Assembly: GCA_944321015.1 (NCBI GenBank)
Contig: CALUJS010000024.1
Span: forward strand, 1 to 41,929
Reading direction: 5' to 3'
From: an uncultured Phocaeicola sp.
GTDB lineage: Bacteria > Bacteroidota > Bacteroidia > Bacteroidales > Bacteroidaceae
DNA: 41,929 bases
Part shown: positions 1 to 9,012 of the stretch, piece by piece
Numbering within the stretch: the first letter of the stretch is position 1
Layout: each line of letters begins with the position of its first letter
Position numbers and translations under genes: made by a program
Notes under the pieces: generated by a model
Told to the model about the DNA's origin: nothing
Databases searched by the model: none
The model's input: only the letters and a program-made list of their open reading frames with translations

Positions 1-10
1 TAACGCAACT

Positions 11-50
11 CAGGCTGTAATCACCGCGTAAATCGGTAGATTACAGCCTG
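11..50 (-). terminator. Hairpin downstream of ppdK
   Basis: A perfect 12-bp inverted repeat (CAGGCTGTAATC at 11-22 and its complement at 39-50) with a 16-nt loop lies 42 bp beyond the ppdK stop codon. There is no clear T-run on the minus-strand side, so it may end the transcript or stabilise its 3' end rather than act as a classic intrinsic terminator. Confidence 0.55.
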
Positions 51-91
51 ATACAAATCTTAATTGCTATTCTGCCTAAGGGCTTCTAACC

Positions 92-2818
92 TTAGAGAGT
101 ATCCTCTACAGCAGCCTGCGCCGCAGCCAGACGGGCGATGGGCACGCGGAACGGAGAGCAGCTGACGTAATTTAAGCCTACACGGTGGCAGAACTTGACA
201 GATGAGGGCTCACCTCCGTGTTCACCGCAGATACCGCATTTTAGGTCTGGACGAACGGAGCGGCCTTTTTCGGTGGCCATCTTGACGAGCTGTCCTACAC
301 CGTTTTGGTCGAGCACCTGGAACGGGTCGAACTTCAGGATCTTCTTTTCCAGATAGATGGGCAGGAAGGAAGCGATGTCGTCGCGTGAATATCCGAAGGT
401 CATCTGTGTCAGGTCGTTGGTACCGAATGAGAAGAACTCGGCATGCAGGGCGATGCGGTCGGCCGTAAGAGCGGCACGAGGTATCTCAATCATGGTTCCC
501 ACTTTGTATTCGATGGAGGTGTTCATTTCGCTGAAGAGCTTGTTGGCTTCGTCGCGTATGATCTTCTCCTGAGCTTCAAATTCATAACGGATACCGGTGA
601 GAGGCACCATGATTTCGGGACGGCACACGATGCCTTCCTGTTTCAGCTCGATGGCTGCGCTGAGGATGGCGCGGGTTTGCATCTGGGTGATTTCGGGATA
701 GGTGTTACCCAGACGACAACCGCGGTGTCCGAGCATCGGGTTCTGCTCTTTCAGCGATTCTACACGCTTGCGGATGTAGTCGAGGCTTACGTGCATGGCT
801 TCAGCCATTTCGCGTTGGCCTTTCTCATCGTGGGGAACAAATTCGTGCAAGGGCGGGTCGAGCAGGCGGACGGTGACGGGATAGCCGTTCATGACACGGA
901 AGATGCCTTTGAAGTCTTCTTTCTGGTAAGGCAGAATCTTCAGCAGGGCTTTCTGGCGTTCTTGTGTGGTTTCGGCCAGAATCATTTCGCGCATGGCTTT
1001 GATTTTCTCGCCTTCGAAGAACATGTGCTCCGTGCGGCAAAGACCGATGCCTACGGCTCCGAAGTCGCGTGCCACCTGAGCATCGTGAGGCGTATCGGCG
1101 TTGGTGCGCACTTGCAGGCGGGTATACTTGTCACACAAAGCCATCAGGTCGGCGAAGTCGCCCGACACTTCGGCTGCTTTGGTGGTTACTTGTCCTTGAT
1201 ATACTTGTCCCGTGGTGCCGTTCAGCGAGATGAAGTCGCCTTCTTTCAGCGTGATGCCGTCGACTTCGATGGTTCTTTCTTTGTAGTTGATGTTCAACAT
1301 GCCGGCGCCGGATACGCAACATTTACCCATGCCGCGTGCCACAACTGCTGCGTGTGAAGTCATGCCTCCGCGTGCGGTCAGGATACCCTCGGCCACCTGC
1401 ATACCGGCCAAGTCTTCGGGTGAAGTCTCGATGCGCACCAAGATGACCTTGTGGCCGTCTTGAGCCCATTTGGCTGCGTCTTCGGCAAAGAAGATAATGC
1501 GTCCGCAGGCAGCTCCTGGAGATGCGGGCAAGCCTTTGGCAATCACTTTGGCCTTGGCTAACGCTTCCTTGTCGAAGATGGGGTGGAGGAGTTCGTCCAG
1601 TTTGTTGGGCTCCACGCGCAGTATGGCCGTCTTTTCGTCAATCATGCCCTGACGGAGCAAGTCCATGGCGATTTTAACCATTGCGGCGCCGGTACGTTTG
1701 CCGTTGCGGGTCTGGAGGAACCAGAGCTTGCCTTCCTGCACGGTGAACTCCATGTCCTGCATGTCGCGGTAATGGTTTTCCAACTTGGTCTGTATGGCGT
1801 CGAGTTCTTTGTAGATTTCCGGCATGGCTTCTTCCATCGACGGATATTTGGCTGCACGTGTGGCTTCGTCGATACCGGCTAAAGCGGCCCAGCGGCGTGA
1901 ACCTTCGAGGGTGATTTGCTGCGGTGTGCGGATGCCGGCTACCACGTCTTCGCCTTGTGCGTTGATTAAGTATTCGCCGTTGAACAGGTCTTCGCCGGTG
2001 GCAGCGTCGCGCGAGAAGCATACGCCGGTGGCAGAGGTGTTGCCCATGTTGCCGAACACCATGGCCTGTACGTTCACGGCCGTGCCCCATTCGGCGGGGA
2101 TGCCTTCCATCTTTCTGTAGATGATGGCACGTTCGTTCATCCACGAATCAAACACGGCGCAGATGGCGCCCCAGAGTTGTTCGTAGGAGTTGGTGGGGAA
2201 GTCTTGACCCGTCTGGGCCTTGACGGCTTCCTTGAAGCGACGGACCAATTCTTTCAGATCGTCCACATCCAGTTCGTTATCTAATTGTACGCCTTTCTGT
2301 TTCTTTACGTCCTCGATGATGGCTTCAAACGGGTCTATGTCTTCTTTGTTGGTCGGTTTCATGCCCAGCACCACGTCGCCATACATTTGAACGAAGCGGC
2401 GGTAGGAGTCCCATGCGAAACGTGCATTGCCTGTTTTGCGTGTCAGACCTTCCACAACTTCGTCATTGAGTCCGAGGTTCAGGATGGTGTCCATCATGCC
2501 GGGCATGGAAGCGCGGGCTCCTGAACGTACGGATACCAACAACGGGTTCTCCACATCGCCGAATTTGGAATTCATCAGGTTCTCTATGTGTTGGATGGCT
2601 TTCAGCACATCGTCCTGCAGGAGTGACACTACTTTATCCTTGCCTATTGCATAGTATTCATTGCATACATCCGTTGTAATGGTGAATCCGGGAGGAACGG
2701 GTACTCCGATAAGGTTCATCTCTGCCAGGTTTGCACCTTTGCCTCCTAAAAGGTTTCTCATGTCTGCTCTACCTTCGGCTTTTCCATTACCAAAGATATA
2801 CACTCGTTTTTCGTTCAT
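92..2818 (-). CDS. ppdK: Pyruvate, phosphate dikinase
   Basis: Cytosolic enzyme interconverting pyruvate, ATP and phosphate with phosphoenolpyruvate, AMP and pyrophosphate, linking glycolysis and gluconeogenesis in anaerobes. The 908-aa protein is full length for the family. The N-terminal nucleotide-binding domain has the glycine-rich stretch around residues 24-30. The swivelling phosphohistidine domain carries TSHAAVVARG with the catalytic His at 489. The C-terminal PEP/pyruvate TIM barrel ends with GICGEHGG, whose Cys (residue 864) is the expected proton donor. It is transcribed alone on the minus strand, divergent from rlmD. A TAGCTTTG box 47-54 bp upstream of the ATG supports this start. 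Nothing looks damaged. Confidence 0.97.
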   Translation of the reverse strand: MNEKRVYIFGNGKAEGRADMRNLLGGKGANLAEMNLIGVPVPPGFTITTDVCNEYYAIGKDKVVSLLQDDVLKAIQHIENLMNSKFGDVENPLLVSVRSGARASMPGMMDTILNLGLNDEVVEGLTRKTGNARFAWDSYRRFVQMYGDVVLGMKPTNKEDIDPFEAIIEDVKKQKGVQLDNELDVDDLKELVRRFKEAVKAQTGQDFPTNSYEQLWGAICAVFDSWMNERAIIYRKMEGIPAEWGTAVNVQAMVFGNMGNTSATGVCFSRDAATGEDLFNGEYLINAQGEDVVAGIRTPQQITLEGSRRWAALAGIDEATRAAKYPSMEEAMPEIYKELDAIQTKLENHYRDMQDMEFTVQEGKLWFLQTRNGKRTGAAMVKIAMDLLRQGMIDEKTAILRVEPNKLDELLHPIFDKEALAKAKVIAKGLPASPGAACGRIIFFAEDAAKWAQDGHKVILVRIETSPEDLAGMQVAEGILTARGGMTSHAAVVARGMGKCCVSGAGMLNINYKERTIEVDGITLKEGDFISLNGTTGQVYQGQVTTKAAEVSGDFADLMALCDKYTRLQVRTNADTPHDAQVARDFGAVGIGLCRTEHMFFEGEKIKAMREMILAETTQERQKALLKILPYQKEDFKGIFRVMNGYPVTVRLLDPPLHEFVPHDEKGQREMAEAMHVSLDYIRKRVESLKEQNPMLGHRGCRLGNTYPEITQMQTRAILSAAIELKQEGIVCRPEIMVPLTGIRYEFEAQEKIIRDEANKLFSEMNTSIEYKVGTMIEIPRAALTADRIALHAEFFSFGTNDLTQMTFGYSRDDIASFLPIYLEKKILKFDPFQVLDQNGVGQLVKMATEKGRSVRPDLKCGICGEHGGEPSSVKFCHRVGLNYVSCSPFRVPIARLAAAQAAVEDTL

Positions 2819-2864
2819 AGATTTTGTACAATTAAGTTAATCATTATTTGGAACTAAAGTTGGG

Positions 2865-2872
2865 CAAAGCTA
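2865..2872 (-). promoter_or_regulatory. Probable -7 box of ppdK
   Basis: The minus strand reads TAGCTTTG, a match to the Bacteroidetes -7 consensus TAnnTTTG. The -33 element is weak (TTTC at about 2892-2895, 20 bp away). Confidence 0.5.
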
Positions 2873-2987
2873 ATTTATTATTGTGAATATTGGAAACATA
2901 CGGTCAAAAAAATAGAGCAGGGCGGAAAAAAAGACCGAAAAAGGCCGAGATTGAACGGCTGTCATGCATTTCTCCGGTGAAAATACG

Positions 2988-2995
2988 TATCTTTG
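2988..2995 (+). promoter_or_regulatory. Probable -7 box of rlmD
   Basis: TATCTTTG matches TAnnTTTG and sits 27 bp before the rlmD ATG, giving a short leader. No good -33 TTTG is visible at the usual spacing. Confidence 0.5.
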
Positions 2996-3022
2996 CCCGC
3001 GAATTTAATAACTTGACTAAGA

Positions 3023-4468
3023 ATGGCTCGAAAGAAAAAACAGCTTCCCTTGCTGGAAAACGTGCTGATAACAGGCGTGGCAGCCGAGGGAAAAGCTTTG
3101 GCGCGTGTGGATGATTTGGTGGTGTTTGTTCCTTATGTGGTGCCGGGAGATGTGGTCGATTTGCAGGTGAAGCGCAAGAAAAACCATTATGCAGAGGCGG
3201 TAGCCGTGCGTTTCCATACGTACTCTTCCGTGCGAGTGACGCCTTTTTGCCGGCATTACGGTGTGTGTGGAGGATGCAAGTGGCAGTGCCTGGCCTATGC
3301 GGAACAAATCAAGTATAAGCAGCAGCAGGTGGTGGACAACCTGACGCGGATAGGGAAAATCGAGTTGCCGGAAATATCGCCCATACTCGGTGCGCCCAAA
3401 ACGCAGTTTTATCGGAACAAGCTGGAGTTTACGTTCTCCAACAAGCGATGGCTGACCGAAGAAGAAATCAGCCACAATGTGACTTATGACCAGATGAATG
3501 CCGTGGGGTTCCACATCCCCAATGCGTTCGACAAGGTGCTGGCCATCGAGGAGTGTTGGTTGCAGGATGACATATCCAACCAAATCCGCAATGCGGTGCG
3601 TGACTATGCCTACGCCCATAACCTCTCATTCTATAATTTTCGGGCCAAAGGGGATGAACCGCGCGGATTGTTGCGCAACATGATGGTGCGCACATCGAGC
3701 ACGGGAGAACTGATGGTGTTGTTTCAATTCTGTGTAGGTACCGATGTTGAACGGGAGCAAATGACGGATTTGCTGAATTATGTGGGCGAGACTTTTCCCC
3801 GGATAACCTCTCTGCTTTACGTGATAAACAACAAGCTCAACGATACCATTACCGATCTCGACGTGCATACCTTCAAGGGCGAAGACCACATCTATGAGGA
3901 GATGGAGGGACTCCGTTTCAAGGTTGGTCCCAAATCGTTCTATCAGACCAACAGCGAACAGGCTTACAACCTGTACAAGGTGGCCCGCCGGTTTGCCGGA
4001 TTGACGGGGAACGAACTCGTCTACGACCTCTATACCGGAACCGGAACGATAGCCAACTTCGTGGCGAAGCAAGCCCGGCAGGTCATCGGCATAGAGTATG
4101 TGCCGGAGGCCATCGAGGACGCCAAGACCAATTCGGAAATCAATCATATCGGAAACACGCTTTTCTTTGCCGGCGACATGAAGGACATGCTGACGCAGGA
4201 CTTCATCAACCAATACGGGCGTCCTGACGTGATTATTACCGATCCTCCCCGTGCCGGAATGCACAACGATGTGATTGACACGATTCTTTTTGCCGCCCCG
4301 CTACGCATCGTGTACGTGAGCTGCAATCCGGCTACCCAGGCGCGCGACTTGCAACTGCTCGACGCGCAATACAAGGTGACGGCCGTGCAACCCGTGGATA
4401 TGTTCCCACACACGCATCACGTGGAAAATGTGGTGCTGTTGGAGAAGAGACAGACAACGATGATATAA
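3023..4468 (+). CDS. rlmD: 23S rRNA (uracil-C5)-methyltransferase, RlmD/RumA family
   Basis: TrmA/RumA-family enzyme that uses S-adenosylmethionine to methylate C5 of a uridine (U1939-type) in 23S rRNA. The 481-aa protein has an N-terminal TRAM-like RNA-binding region (residues about 10-70), then iron-sulfur cysteines at 76, 82 and 85 (FC-x5-CGGC), with Cys178 or Cys89 as the possible fourth ligand. The SAM-binding motif is YDLYTGTGTIANF (334-346), followed by DPPR (407-410) and the nucleophilic Cys434 in SCNPATQ. It lies 1 nt upstream of a pseudouridine synthase gene, so two RNA-modifying enzymes share a transcript. RlmD versus RlmCD or TrmA specificity is inferred from family resemblance only. 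Confidence 0.9.
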   Translation: MARKKKQLPLLENVLITGVAAEGKALARVDDLVVFVPYVVPGDVVDLQVKRKKNHYAEAVAVRFHTYSSVRVTPFCRHYGVCGGCKWQCLAYAEQIKYKQQQVVDNLTRIGKIELPEISPILGAPKTQFYRNKLEFTFSNKRWLTEEEISHNVTYDQMNAVGFHIPNAFDKVLAIEECWLQDDISNQIRNAVRDYAYAHNLSFYNFRAKGDEPRGLLRNMMVRTSSTGELMVLFQFCVGTDVEREQMTDLLNYVGETFPRITSLLYVINNKLNDTITDLDVHTFKGEDHIYEEMEGLRFKVGPKSFYQTNSEQAYNLYKVARRFAGLTGNELVYDLYTGTGTIANFVAKQARQVIGIEYVPEAIEDAKTNSEINHIGNTLFFAGDMKDMLTQDFINQYGRPDVIITDPPRAGMHNDVIDTILFAAPLRIVYVSCNPATQARDLQLLDAQYKVTAVQPVDMFPHTHHVENVVLLEKRQTTMI

Positions 4469-4469
4469 C

Positions 4470-5411
4470 ATGATTGCTATGAACAAGAACAATAAGAAAG
4501 ATGCTCCCCGCGGTCCTCGTGCCGCGTCACGATATACCACTTACCCCGTGCGTCGCCGGGTGGCACTGATGGAATTTCTCATGGAGGACGCCATGGCCGG
4601 CATCAGCCGGACTAAAGCGAAGACGCTGCTGAGTCACCGCGTGGTTTATGTCAATCAGAACATTGTGACCCAATACGACTATCCTTTGGAGCCGGGCATG
4701 AAAGTGCAAATCAGCAAGGCGCGCGGACAGAAAGAGTTTCGCAGCTCGCTGCTGAGGCTGGTGTACGAGGATGCCTATCTTCTGGTCGTGGAAAAACGCG
4801 AAGGGCTGTTGTCCATTGCGACCAGCCGTGAGAAAGAGCGCACGGCCTATTCCATCCTGACCGAATACGTGAAGCGGTCGGCCCGCGAACACCGCATCTA
4901 CATCGTACACCGGCTGGACAAGGACACTTCCGGCCTGATGGTGTTTGCCAAGGACGAACGCACCAAGCGCAACCTGCAGGACAACTGGACGAAACTGGTG
5001 ACCGACCGTCGCTATGTGGCCGTCGTGACGGGAGAAGTCGAGAAGAATAACGGCACGATAGAGTCCTGGCTGAAAGACAATAAGGTGTTCGTGTCCTATT
5101 CCAGCGATTTCGACAATGGCGGAGACCATGCCGTGACGCACTACAACGTCGTGCGGCGGGCCAACGGCTATTCGCTGTTGGAACTGAAGCTCGACACGGG
5201 CCGCAAGAATCAGATACGTGTCCACATGCAGGACATGGGGCACCCCATCGTGGGCGATGCCAAATATGGCAACGGTGAGGACCCCATCGGCCGTCTGGCG
5301 CTGCACGCATTCCGCCTGTGGTTCTACCATCCGGTCACCGGAGAACTGATGAAGTTCGAGACACCCTATCCGGCATCTTTCCGGGCTTTGGTGCAGATGC
5401 GCGAACGCTGA
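4470..5411 (+). CDS. RluA/RluD-family pseudouridine synthase with S4 domain
   Basis: Converts specific uridines in RNA (probably large-subunit rRNA) to pseudouridine. The 313-aa protein has a basic tail of about 25 residues, an S4 RNA-binding domain (about 32-90) and the catalytic domain with HRLDKDTSG (147-155); Asp150 is the expected nucleophile. The late motif DTGRKNQIRVHM is also present. The ATG at 4470 follows the rlmD stop by one base; a second in-frame ATG at 4479 is possible. The stop codon overlaps the start of a 22-bp tandem repeat. Exact target site is not evident. Confidence 0.9.
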   Translation: MIAMNKNNKKDAPRGPRAASRYTTYPVRRRVALMEFLMEDAMAGISRTKAKTLLSHRVVYVNQNIVTQYDYPLEPGMKVQISKARGQKEFRSSLLRLVYEDAYLLVVEKREGLLSIATSREKERTAYSILTEYVKRSAREHRIYIVHRLDKDTSGLMVFAKDERTKRNLQDNWTKLVTDRRYVAVVTGEVEKNNGTIESWLKDNKVFVSYSSDFDNGGDHAVTHYNVVRRANGYSLLELKLDTGRKNQIRVHMQDMGHPIVGDAKYGNGEDPIGRLALHAFRLWFYHPVTGELMKFETPYPASFRALVQMRER

Positions 5412-5503
5412 TATCGCCTCTTGTGAGCCGCAATATACCCGCTCGTGCCCGTCCATATGTCTGCTTCCGAGCGCAGATATGGGCGGGCACGGCTCTTCAT
5501 ATG
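5410..5503. repeat. 22-bp ATAT-centred tandem array (copy 1)
   Basis: ATAT cores at 5411, 5433, 5455, 5477 and 5499 are spaced exactly 22 bp, mostly within CATATG or a one-base variant. The bases between cores tend toward CGCTC/GAGCG dyads centred 11 bp from each core. The array starts on the stop codon of the upstream gene. It fills part of the 319-bp gap 5412-5730; the rest contains only the promoter of the next gene. Confidence 0.8.
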
Positions 5504-5648
5504 TCCGCGTTCCGGGCGGTGAAGTAGGGCCGGGCTTTACTCCCAATCAGCTTTGGATTGTAGAGTGGAAAACGCTGTTACCGACATCATTCCGCTTCTG
5601 AAAAATCAAGCCTGCCACACATTTCGGAATCCTCTTTGTTTTGAATGC

Positions 5649-5679
5649 TTGGTAATTGTCGCATAAAGGCTTATTTTTG
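5649..5679 (+). promoter_or_regulatory. Promoter of the nitroreductase-maf operon
   Basis: TATTTTTG at 5672-5679 matches TAnnTTTG, with a partial -33 (TTGG at 5649-5652) 19 bp upstream. The operon's first ATG is at 5731. Confidence 0.5.
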
Positions 5680-5730
5680 CATGGATATAATAATTCAATG
5701 TTCAAATAGAAAAGATAACAGGATAGGAAG

Positions 5731-6267
5731 ATGGAAGATTTCAGCCATTTGATACAATGCCGCCGCAGTACCCGGCGGTTTACCGAAGAAGAACTCACGC
5801 AGGACGAGGTGGTGGCCCTGCTTCGGGCAGCCCTGATGGCGCCGTCGTCGAAGGGCACACGTTGCTGGCAGTTCGTCGTGGTCGATGACCGGGCGATGCT
5901 CGAGCGTCTGTCTCATTGCAAGGAACACGGAGCGGAATTGCTGGCCGGTGCGTCTTTGGCGGTTGTCGTGCTGGGCGATCCCATGGTGAGCGATGTCTGG
6001 ATAGAAGATGCGTCGATCGCTTCGCTCGTGATACAACTGCAGGCCGAAGACCTGGGACTGGGCAGTTGCTGGGTGCAGGTGCGCGAGCGATATGCTGCCG
6101 ATGGCACGCCGGCCGACGAACTGGTGCGCGAGGCGTTGGATATTCCCTTACAGTTGCAAGTGCTCTCCATCATAGCCGTCGGACACAAAGCCGTGGAACG
6201 CAAACCTATAGATGAGTCCGGCTTGCAGTGGGAGAAAGTGCACATTAATCATTATGGAGGACAGTAA
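5731..6267 (+). CDS. Nitroreductase-family flavoprotein
   Basis: A 178-aa protein of the FMN-dependent nitroreductase superfamily. The N-terminal RRSTRRF (residues about 11-17) is the usual phosphate-binding start of the fold. APSSKGTRCWQFVVV (about 37-51) and the GLGSCWVQV segment (about 109-117) are other typical stretches. These enzymes transfer electrons from NAD(P)H to nitro compounds, quinones or flavins; the real substrate cannot be read. It is short for the family but complete. It heads a five-gene operon, followed after 3 nt by a small membrane protein gene. Confidence 0.85.
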   Translation: MEDFSHLIQCRRSTRRFTEEELTQDEVVALLRAALMAPSSKGTRCWQFVVVDDRAMLERLSHCKEHGAELLAGASLAVVVLGDPMVSDVWIEDASIASLVIQLQAEDLGLGSCWVQVRERYAADGTPADELVREALDIPLQLQVLSIIAVGHKAVERKPIDESGLQWEKVHINHYGGQ

Positions 6268-6270
6268 GCC

Positions 6271-6597
6271 ATGTCGCAGTCGAATCGTAAAGACAATTAT
6301 CTGGCCGGTTCCATCACTTTGCTGGTGGTCGGCGCTCTTTATCTGCTGGATAAGTTCGTACATTTTGCCGCCCACGGCTACGGATGGATGGTCGACAAGA
6401 GCAATCTGTTGCTGTTTGCGGCCATTGTCTTTCTGTTGGTCAAGGCCGACAAGACCGTCGGCATCTTGCTGCTATTGGTCTGGGCCATACTGAATATCGG
6501 GCTAATCATCAGTCTTTTGGGACAACTTTCCGGCTATTTGCTCCCGTTGGCGTTGATTGTCATCGGCCTGCTCTTGCTTTATCTGTACAAACGATGA
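6271..6597 (+). CDS. Small four-helix membrane protein (DUF5668-like)
   Basis: A 108-aa protein of unknown function. Hydrophobic stretches at about residues 11-28, 44-57, 62-80 and 85-105 suggest four transmembrane helices with a short charged N-terminus and a YKR C-terminus. The layout resembles the LiaF/DUF5668 transmembrane domain, but this is from general resemblance only. Its stop codon overlaps the next gene's ATG (ATGA at 6594-6597), indicating translational coupling. Confidence 0.75.
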   Translation: MSQSNRKDNYLAGSITLLVVGALYLLDKFVHFAAHGYGWMVDKSNLLLFAAIVFLLVKADKTVGILLLLVWAILNIGLIISLLGQLSGYLLPLALIVIGLLLLYLYKR

Positions 6598-7364
6598 GGG
6601 TGGCAATGGTCGGAGCCGGACGCCTGGCTACACAGCTGGGGACGGCATTGGCAAAGGCGGGGCATGAGGTGGCCGGCGTGTATAGCCGGACTGCGGCATC
6701 GGCATCTGCCTTGGGGCAAAGGCTGGAGTGCCCGTGGACAACGGACTTGGACGCCCTGCCGCGTGACGCCGTGCTCTACATCGTGGCGGTGAAGGACGAC
6801 GCGCTCGGCGAGGTGGCACGCCGCGTGGCGCAAGGCCGTGAGGGAGCGCTCTTCGTGCACACGGCAGGCAGCATGCCCATGGAGGTGTGGCGGGGCGTTG
6901 CCCCCAGGCACGGGGTGATGTACCCCATGCAGACGTTCAGCCGGGAACGGGATGTGGACTTCTCGCCTATACCTATATATATAGAGGCCAACGGGGCGGA
7001 CGACCTGGAGGTGCTGCGCCGCGTGGCATCGTCATTGTCGGCGCGGGTGCGCGAGGCCGACTCCGCGCAACGGCGGGCCCTGCATCTGGCGGCAGTGTTC
7101 GCCTGCAACTTCGCGAACCACATGTATGCCATCAGCCACCATCTGCTGGCCGAGGCGGGACTTCCTTTCGAGGACATGCTGCCGCTCATCGACGAGACGG
7201 CGGCCAAGGTGCACGCCCTCAACCCTACGGATGCACAGACGGGGCCGGCGGTGCGCTATGACCGCGGGGTGATGGAACGCCACCTGTCGGCGTTGGGGAA
7301 GCACCCGGAATGGCAGGAGCTTTATGAACGTATCAGCAAAAGTATATACCATGATAAACTATGA
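6594..7364 (+). CDS. Rossmann-like and DUF2520 domain protein
   Basis: A 256-aa protein with an N-terminal NAD(P)-binding Rossmann fold ([11 protein letters not shown] at residues 6-16) and a C-terminal helical DUF2520 domain, resembling F420/NADP oxidoreductases or ProC-like reductases. The substrate is unknown. The ATG at 6594 is chosen because it overlaps the previous stop (ATGA) and directly precedes the glycine motif; the longer in-frame extension would run through the preceding gene. In Bacteroidetes this gene commonly neighbours KdsC and Maf, as here, but the functional link is not established. Confidence 0.85.
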   Translation: MRVAMVGAGRLATQLGTALAKAGHEVAGVYSRTAASASALGQRLECPWTTDLDALPRDAVLYIVAVKDDALGEVARRVAQGREGALFVHTAGSMPMEVWRGVAPRHGVMYPMQTFSRERDVDFSPIPIYIEANGADDLEVLRRVASSLSARVREADSAQRRALHLAAVFACNFANHMYAISHHLLAEAGLPFEDMLPLIDETAAKVHALNPTDAQTGPAVRYDRGVMERHLSALGKHPEWQELYERISKSIYHDKL

Positions 7365-7869
7365 TTTAGGAAAGATAAAGGCGTTAATCTTCGATGTGGA
7401 CGGCGTGCTTAGTGCCGAGACCGTCCCGGTCGGCATGGACGGGATGCCGATGCGCACGGTGAACATTAAGGACGGCTATGCCTTGCAGCTGGCTGTCAAG
7501 ATGGGGCTGCGGGTGGCCATCATCACGGGCGGCCGGTCGGAAGCCATCCCCCGCCGGTATAACGGCTTGGGAGTGACGGACATCTACATGGGCGCGGCCG
7601 TGAAGACGCGGGAGCTGGAGGACTTCATGTCGAAATACTCGCTCTCCGCGCCCGAGGTGCTCTACATGGGCGACGACATTCCCGACTATGAGGTCATGTG
7701 CCTGGTGGGGCTTCCGTGCTGCCCCGTCGATGCCGCGCCCGAAATCAAGTCGGCATCAGTCTACGTGTCCCACCGCACGGGCGGGCATGGCTGTGTGCGC
7801 GACGTGGTGGAGCAGGTGCTCCGCGCCCAAGGTCACTGGATGGCGCATGAGCAGGCATTCGGCTGGTAA
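7351..7869 (+). CDS. HAD phosphatase, KdsC-like (KDO-8-phosphate phosphatase)
   Basis: A 172-aa member of the haloacid dehalogenase superfamily, C0 subtype without a cap. The nucleophile motif is FDVDGVL (residues about 14-20), where the first Asp is phosphorylated. The Mg-binding motif is [12 protein letters not shown]. The C-terminal [15 protein letters not shown] is characteristic of KdsC, which removes phosphate from KDO-8-phosphate in lipopolysaccharide core synthesis. The start at 7351 overlaps the previous gene by 14 nt; an alternative ATG at 7324 would overlap by 41 nt and adds residues not typical of the family. Confidence 0.85.
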   Translation: MINYDLGKIKALIFDVDGVLSAETVPVGMDGMPMRTVNIKDGYALQLAVKMGLRVAIITGGRSEAIPRRYNGLGVTDIYMGAAVKTRELEDFMSKYSLSAPEVLYMGDDIPDYEVMCLVGLPCCPVDAAPEIKSASVYVSHRTGGHGCVRDVVEQVLRAQGHWMAHEQAFGW

Positions 7870-7890
7870 ATACTTATATATTATAGGAAT

Positions 7891-8472
7891 ATGTTAGACA
7901 ACCTGAAACATTATCACATCATTCTGGCGAGCAATTCCCCACGCCGCCGGGAACTGTTGGCGGGGCTTGGCGTGACGTTCGAGGTCAGGACGCTCCCCGG
8001 GGTGGACGAGTCTTACCCGGACAGTCTGAAGGGAGAGGACATCCCCCTGTACATCTCGCGCGAGAAGGCGGCGGCCTATCGGGAACTGATGGCGGACGAT
8101 GAGCTGGTCATCACAGCCGACACTATCGTGTGGCTGGATGGCCGTGTGCTGGGCAAACCCAGAGACGAGGCGGACGCATGCCGGATGCTGCGTGCTCTCT
8201 CCGGACGCGTGCACGAGGTGATGACGGGGGTGACGCTGACCACGCGCTCCCTGCAACGCAGCTTTGCCGTGACTTCGCGTGTGGAGTTTGCCACGCTGAC
8301 GGAGGAGGAAATCAACTATTATGTGGAACATTACCGTCCGCTTGACAAGGCAGGCGCCTACGGCGTGCAGGAGTGGATAGGCTTCATCGGGGTCCGTTCG
8401 CTGGATGGCAGCTATTTTAACGTCATGGGGCTTCCCGTGCAAAGGCTTTATCAGGAACTGAAGAAGCTGTGA
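7891..8472 (+). CDS. maf: Maf-family nucleotide pyrophosphatase
   Basis: Hydrolyses non-canonical or excess nucleoside triphosphates (dTTP/UTP type) to monophosphates and pyrophosphate. The 193-aa protein begins with ILASNSPRRRELL (residues about 11-23), the family's signature, followed by ESYP, a SREKA segment and ITADTIVWLDGRVLGKP, with the catalytic Asp in ADT. DKAGAYGVQEWIG near the C-terminus is also diagnostic. It is the last gene of the operon, 21 bp after KdsC, with an inverted repeat 22 bp beyond its stop. Confidence 0.93.
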   Translation: MLDNLKHYHIILASNSPRRRELLAGLGVTFEVRTLPGVDESYPDSLKGEDIPLYISREKAAAYRELMADDELVITADTIVWLDGRVLGKPRDEADACRMLRALSGRVHEVMTGVTLTTRSLQRSFAVTSRVEFATLTEEEINYYVEHYRPLDKAGAYGVQEWIGFIGVRSLDGSYFNVMGLPVQRLYQELKKL

Positions 8473-8493
8473 GATAAAGGACTTCAACTTTGA

Positions 8494-8546
8494 ATGCCCT
8501 CATAATTGTGATTTGCCGGTGTGCGACATCTCAATTATGAGGGCAT
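8494..8546 (+). terminator. Perfect 15-bp inverted repeat after maf
   Basis: ATGCCCTCATAATTG at 8494-8508 is repeated in inverted form at 8532-8546 with a 23-nt spacer. There is no T-run, so it is either a factor-assisted end of the maf operon or an upstream element of the BlaI-type promoter that starts 25 bp further on. Confidence 0.5.
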
Positions 8547-8570
8547 CGTATTTGCATATAATTGGTCGAT

Positions 8571-8619
8571 TTTGGTTTATTAACTATATGGATTAGTTCT
8601 GTAACTATGAAATGTAGTT
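8571..8619 (+). promoter_or_regulatory. BlaI-type promoter with two dyad operators
   Basis: A -33 TTTG (8571-8574) and a near-consensus -7 TAGTTCTG (8594-8601) are 19 bp apart. Two copies of AACTA-N7-TAGTT lie at 8582-8598 (between -33 and overlapping -7) and 8603-8619 (over the predicted start of transcription). Their centres are 21 bp apart, two helical turns. This is the layout expected for autorepression by the dimeric BlaI/MecI-type repressor encoded immediately downstream. Confidence 0.65.
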
Positions 8620-8642
8620 TATTTGCAGAAACGAACTGGAAT

Positions 8643-9005
8643 ATGAAGAGACTCACAGCGAAAGAAGAAGAAGTGATGGGCTATTTCTGGGAGAAAGGCC
8701 CTCTGTTTGTAAAACAATTGTTAGAGTTTTATGAACCCCCGCGTCCCCATTTCAATACGCTCTCTACCATTGTTAGGGGATTGGAGGAGAAAGGCTTTCT
8801 GGCACATACGGCCTATGGGAACACGTACCAATATTACGCCGTGGTGTCGGCCGATGATTTTAAGCGGAAAACGCTGAAGGGCATCATTAGCAAGTATTTC
8901 GACAACTCTTATCTGAGTGTGGTTTCTTCGCTGGTGAAGGAGGAGAAAATATCAGTGGAGGAATTGAAGCAGCTGATAGAAGAAGTTGAAAAATCACATC
9001 GGTAG
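8643..9005 (+). CDS. BlaI/MecI-family transcriptional repressor
   Basis: A 120-aa winged-helix repressor. Residues 1-70 form the DNA-binding domain (LTAKEEEVMGYFWEKGPLF at the start, then STIVRGLEEKGFL as recognition helix and wing lead-in); the C-terminal half is the helical dimerisation region. In BlaI/BlaR1 systems an M56 metalloprotease sensor triggers repressor loss. Here the M56 gene begins 7 bp downstream, and a paired operator lies just upstream. The ATG at 8643 fits the family N-terminus; the in-frame extension to 8562 would run through the operator. Control of beta-lactam resistance is not implied, since no beta-lactamase is nearby. Confidence 0.9.
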   Translation: MKRLTAKEEEVMGYFWEKGPLFVKQLLEFYEPPRPHFNTLSTIVRGLEEKGFLAHTAYGNTYQYYAVVSADDFKRKTLKGIISKYFDNSYLSVVSSLVKEEKISVEELKQLIEEVEKSHR

Positions 9006-9012
9006 ACTGCCT

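Noticed and set aside
443..1357. 304-codon plus-strand ORF opposite ppdK
   Set aside because: It lies fully antisense to a conserved gene and has no recognisable domain; long antisense frames are common in GC-rich codons.
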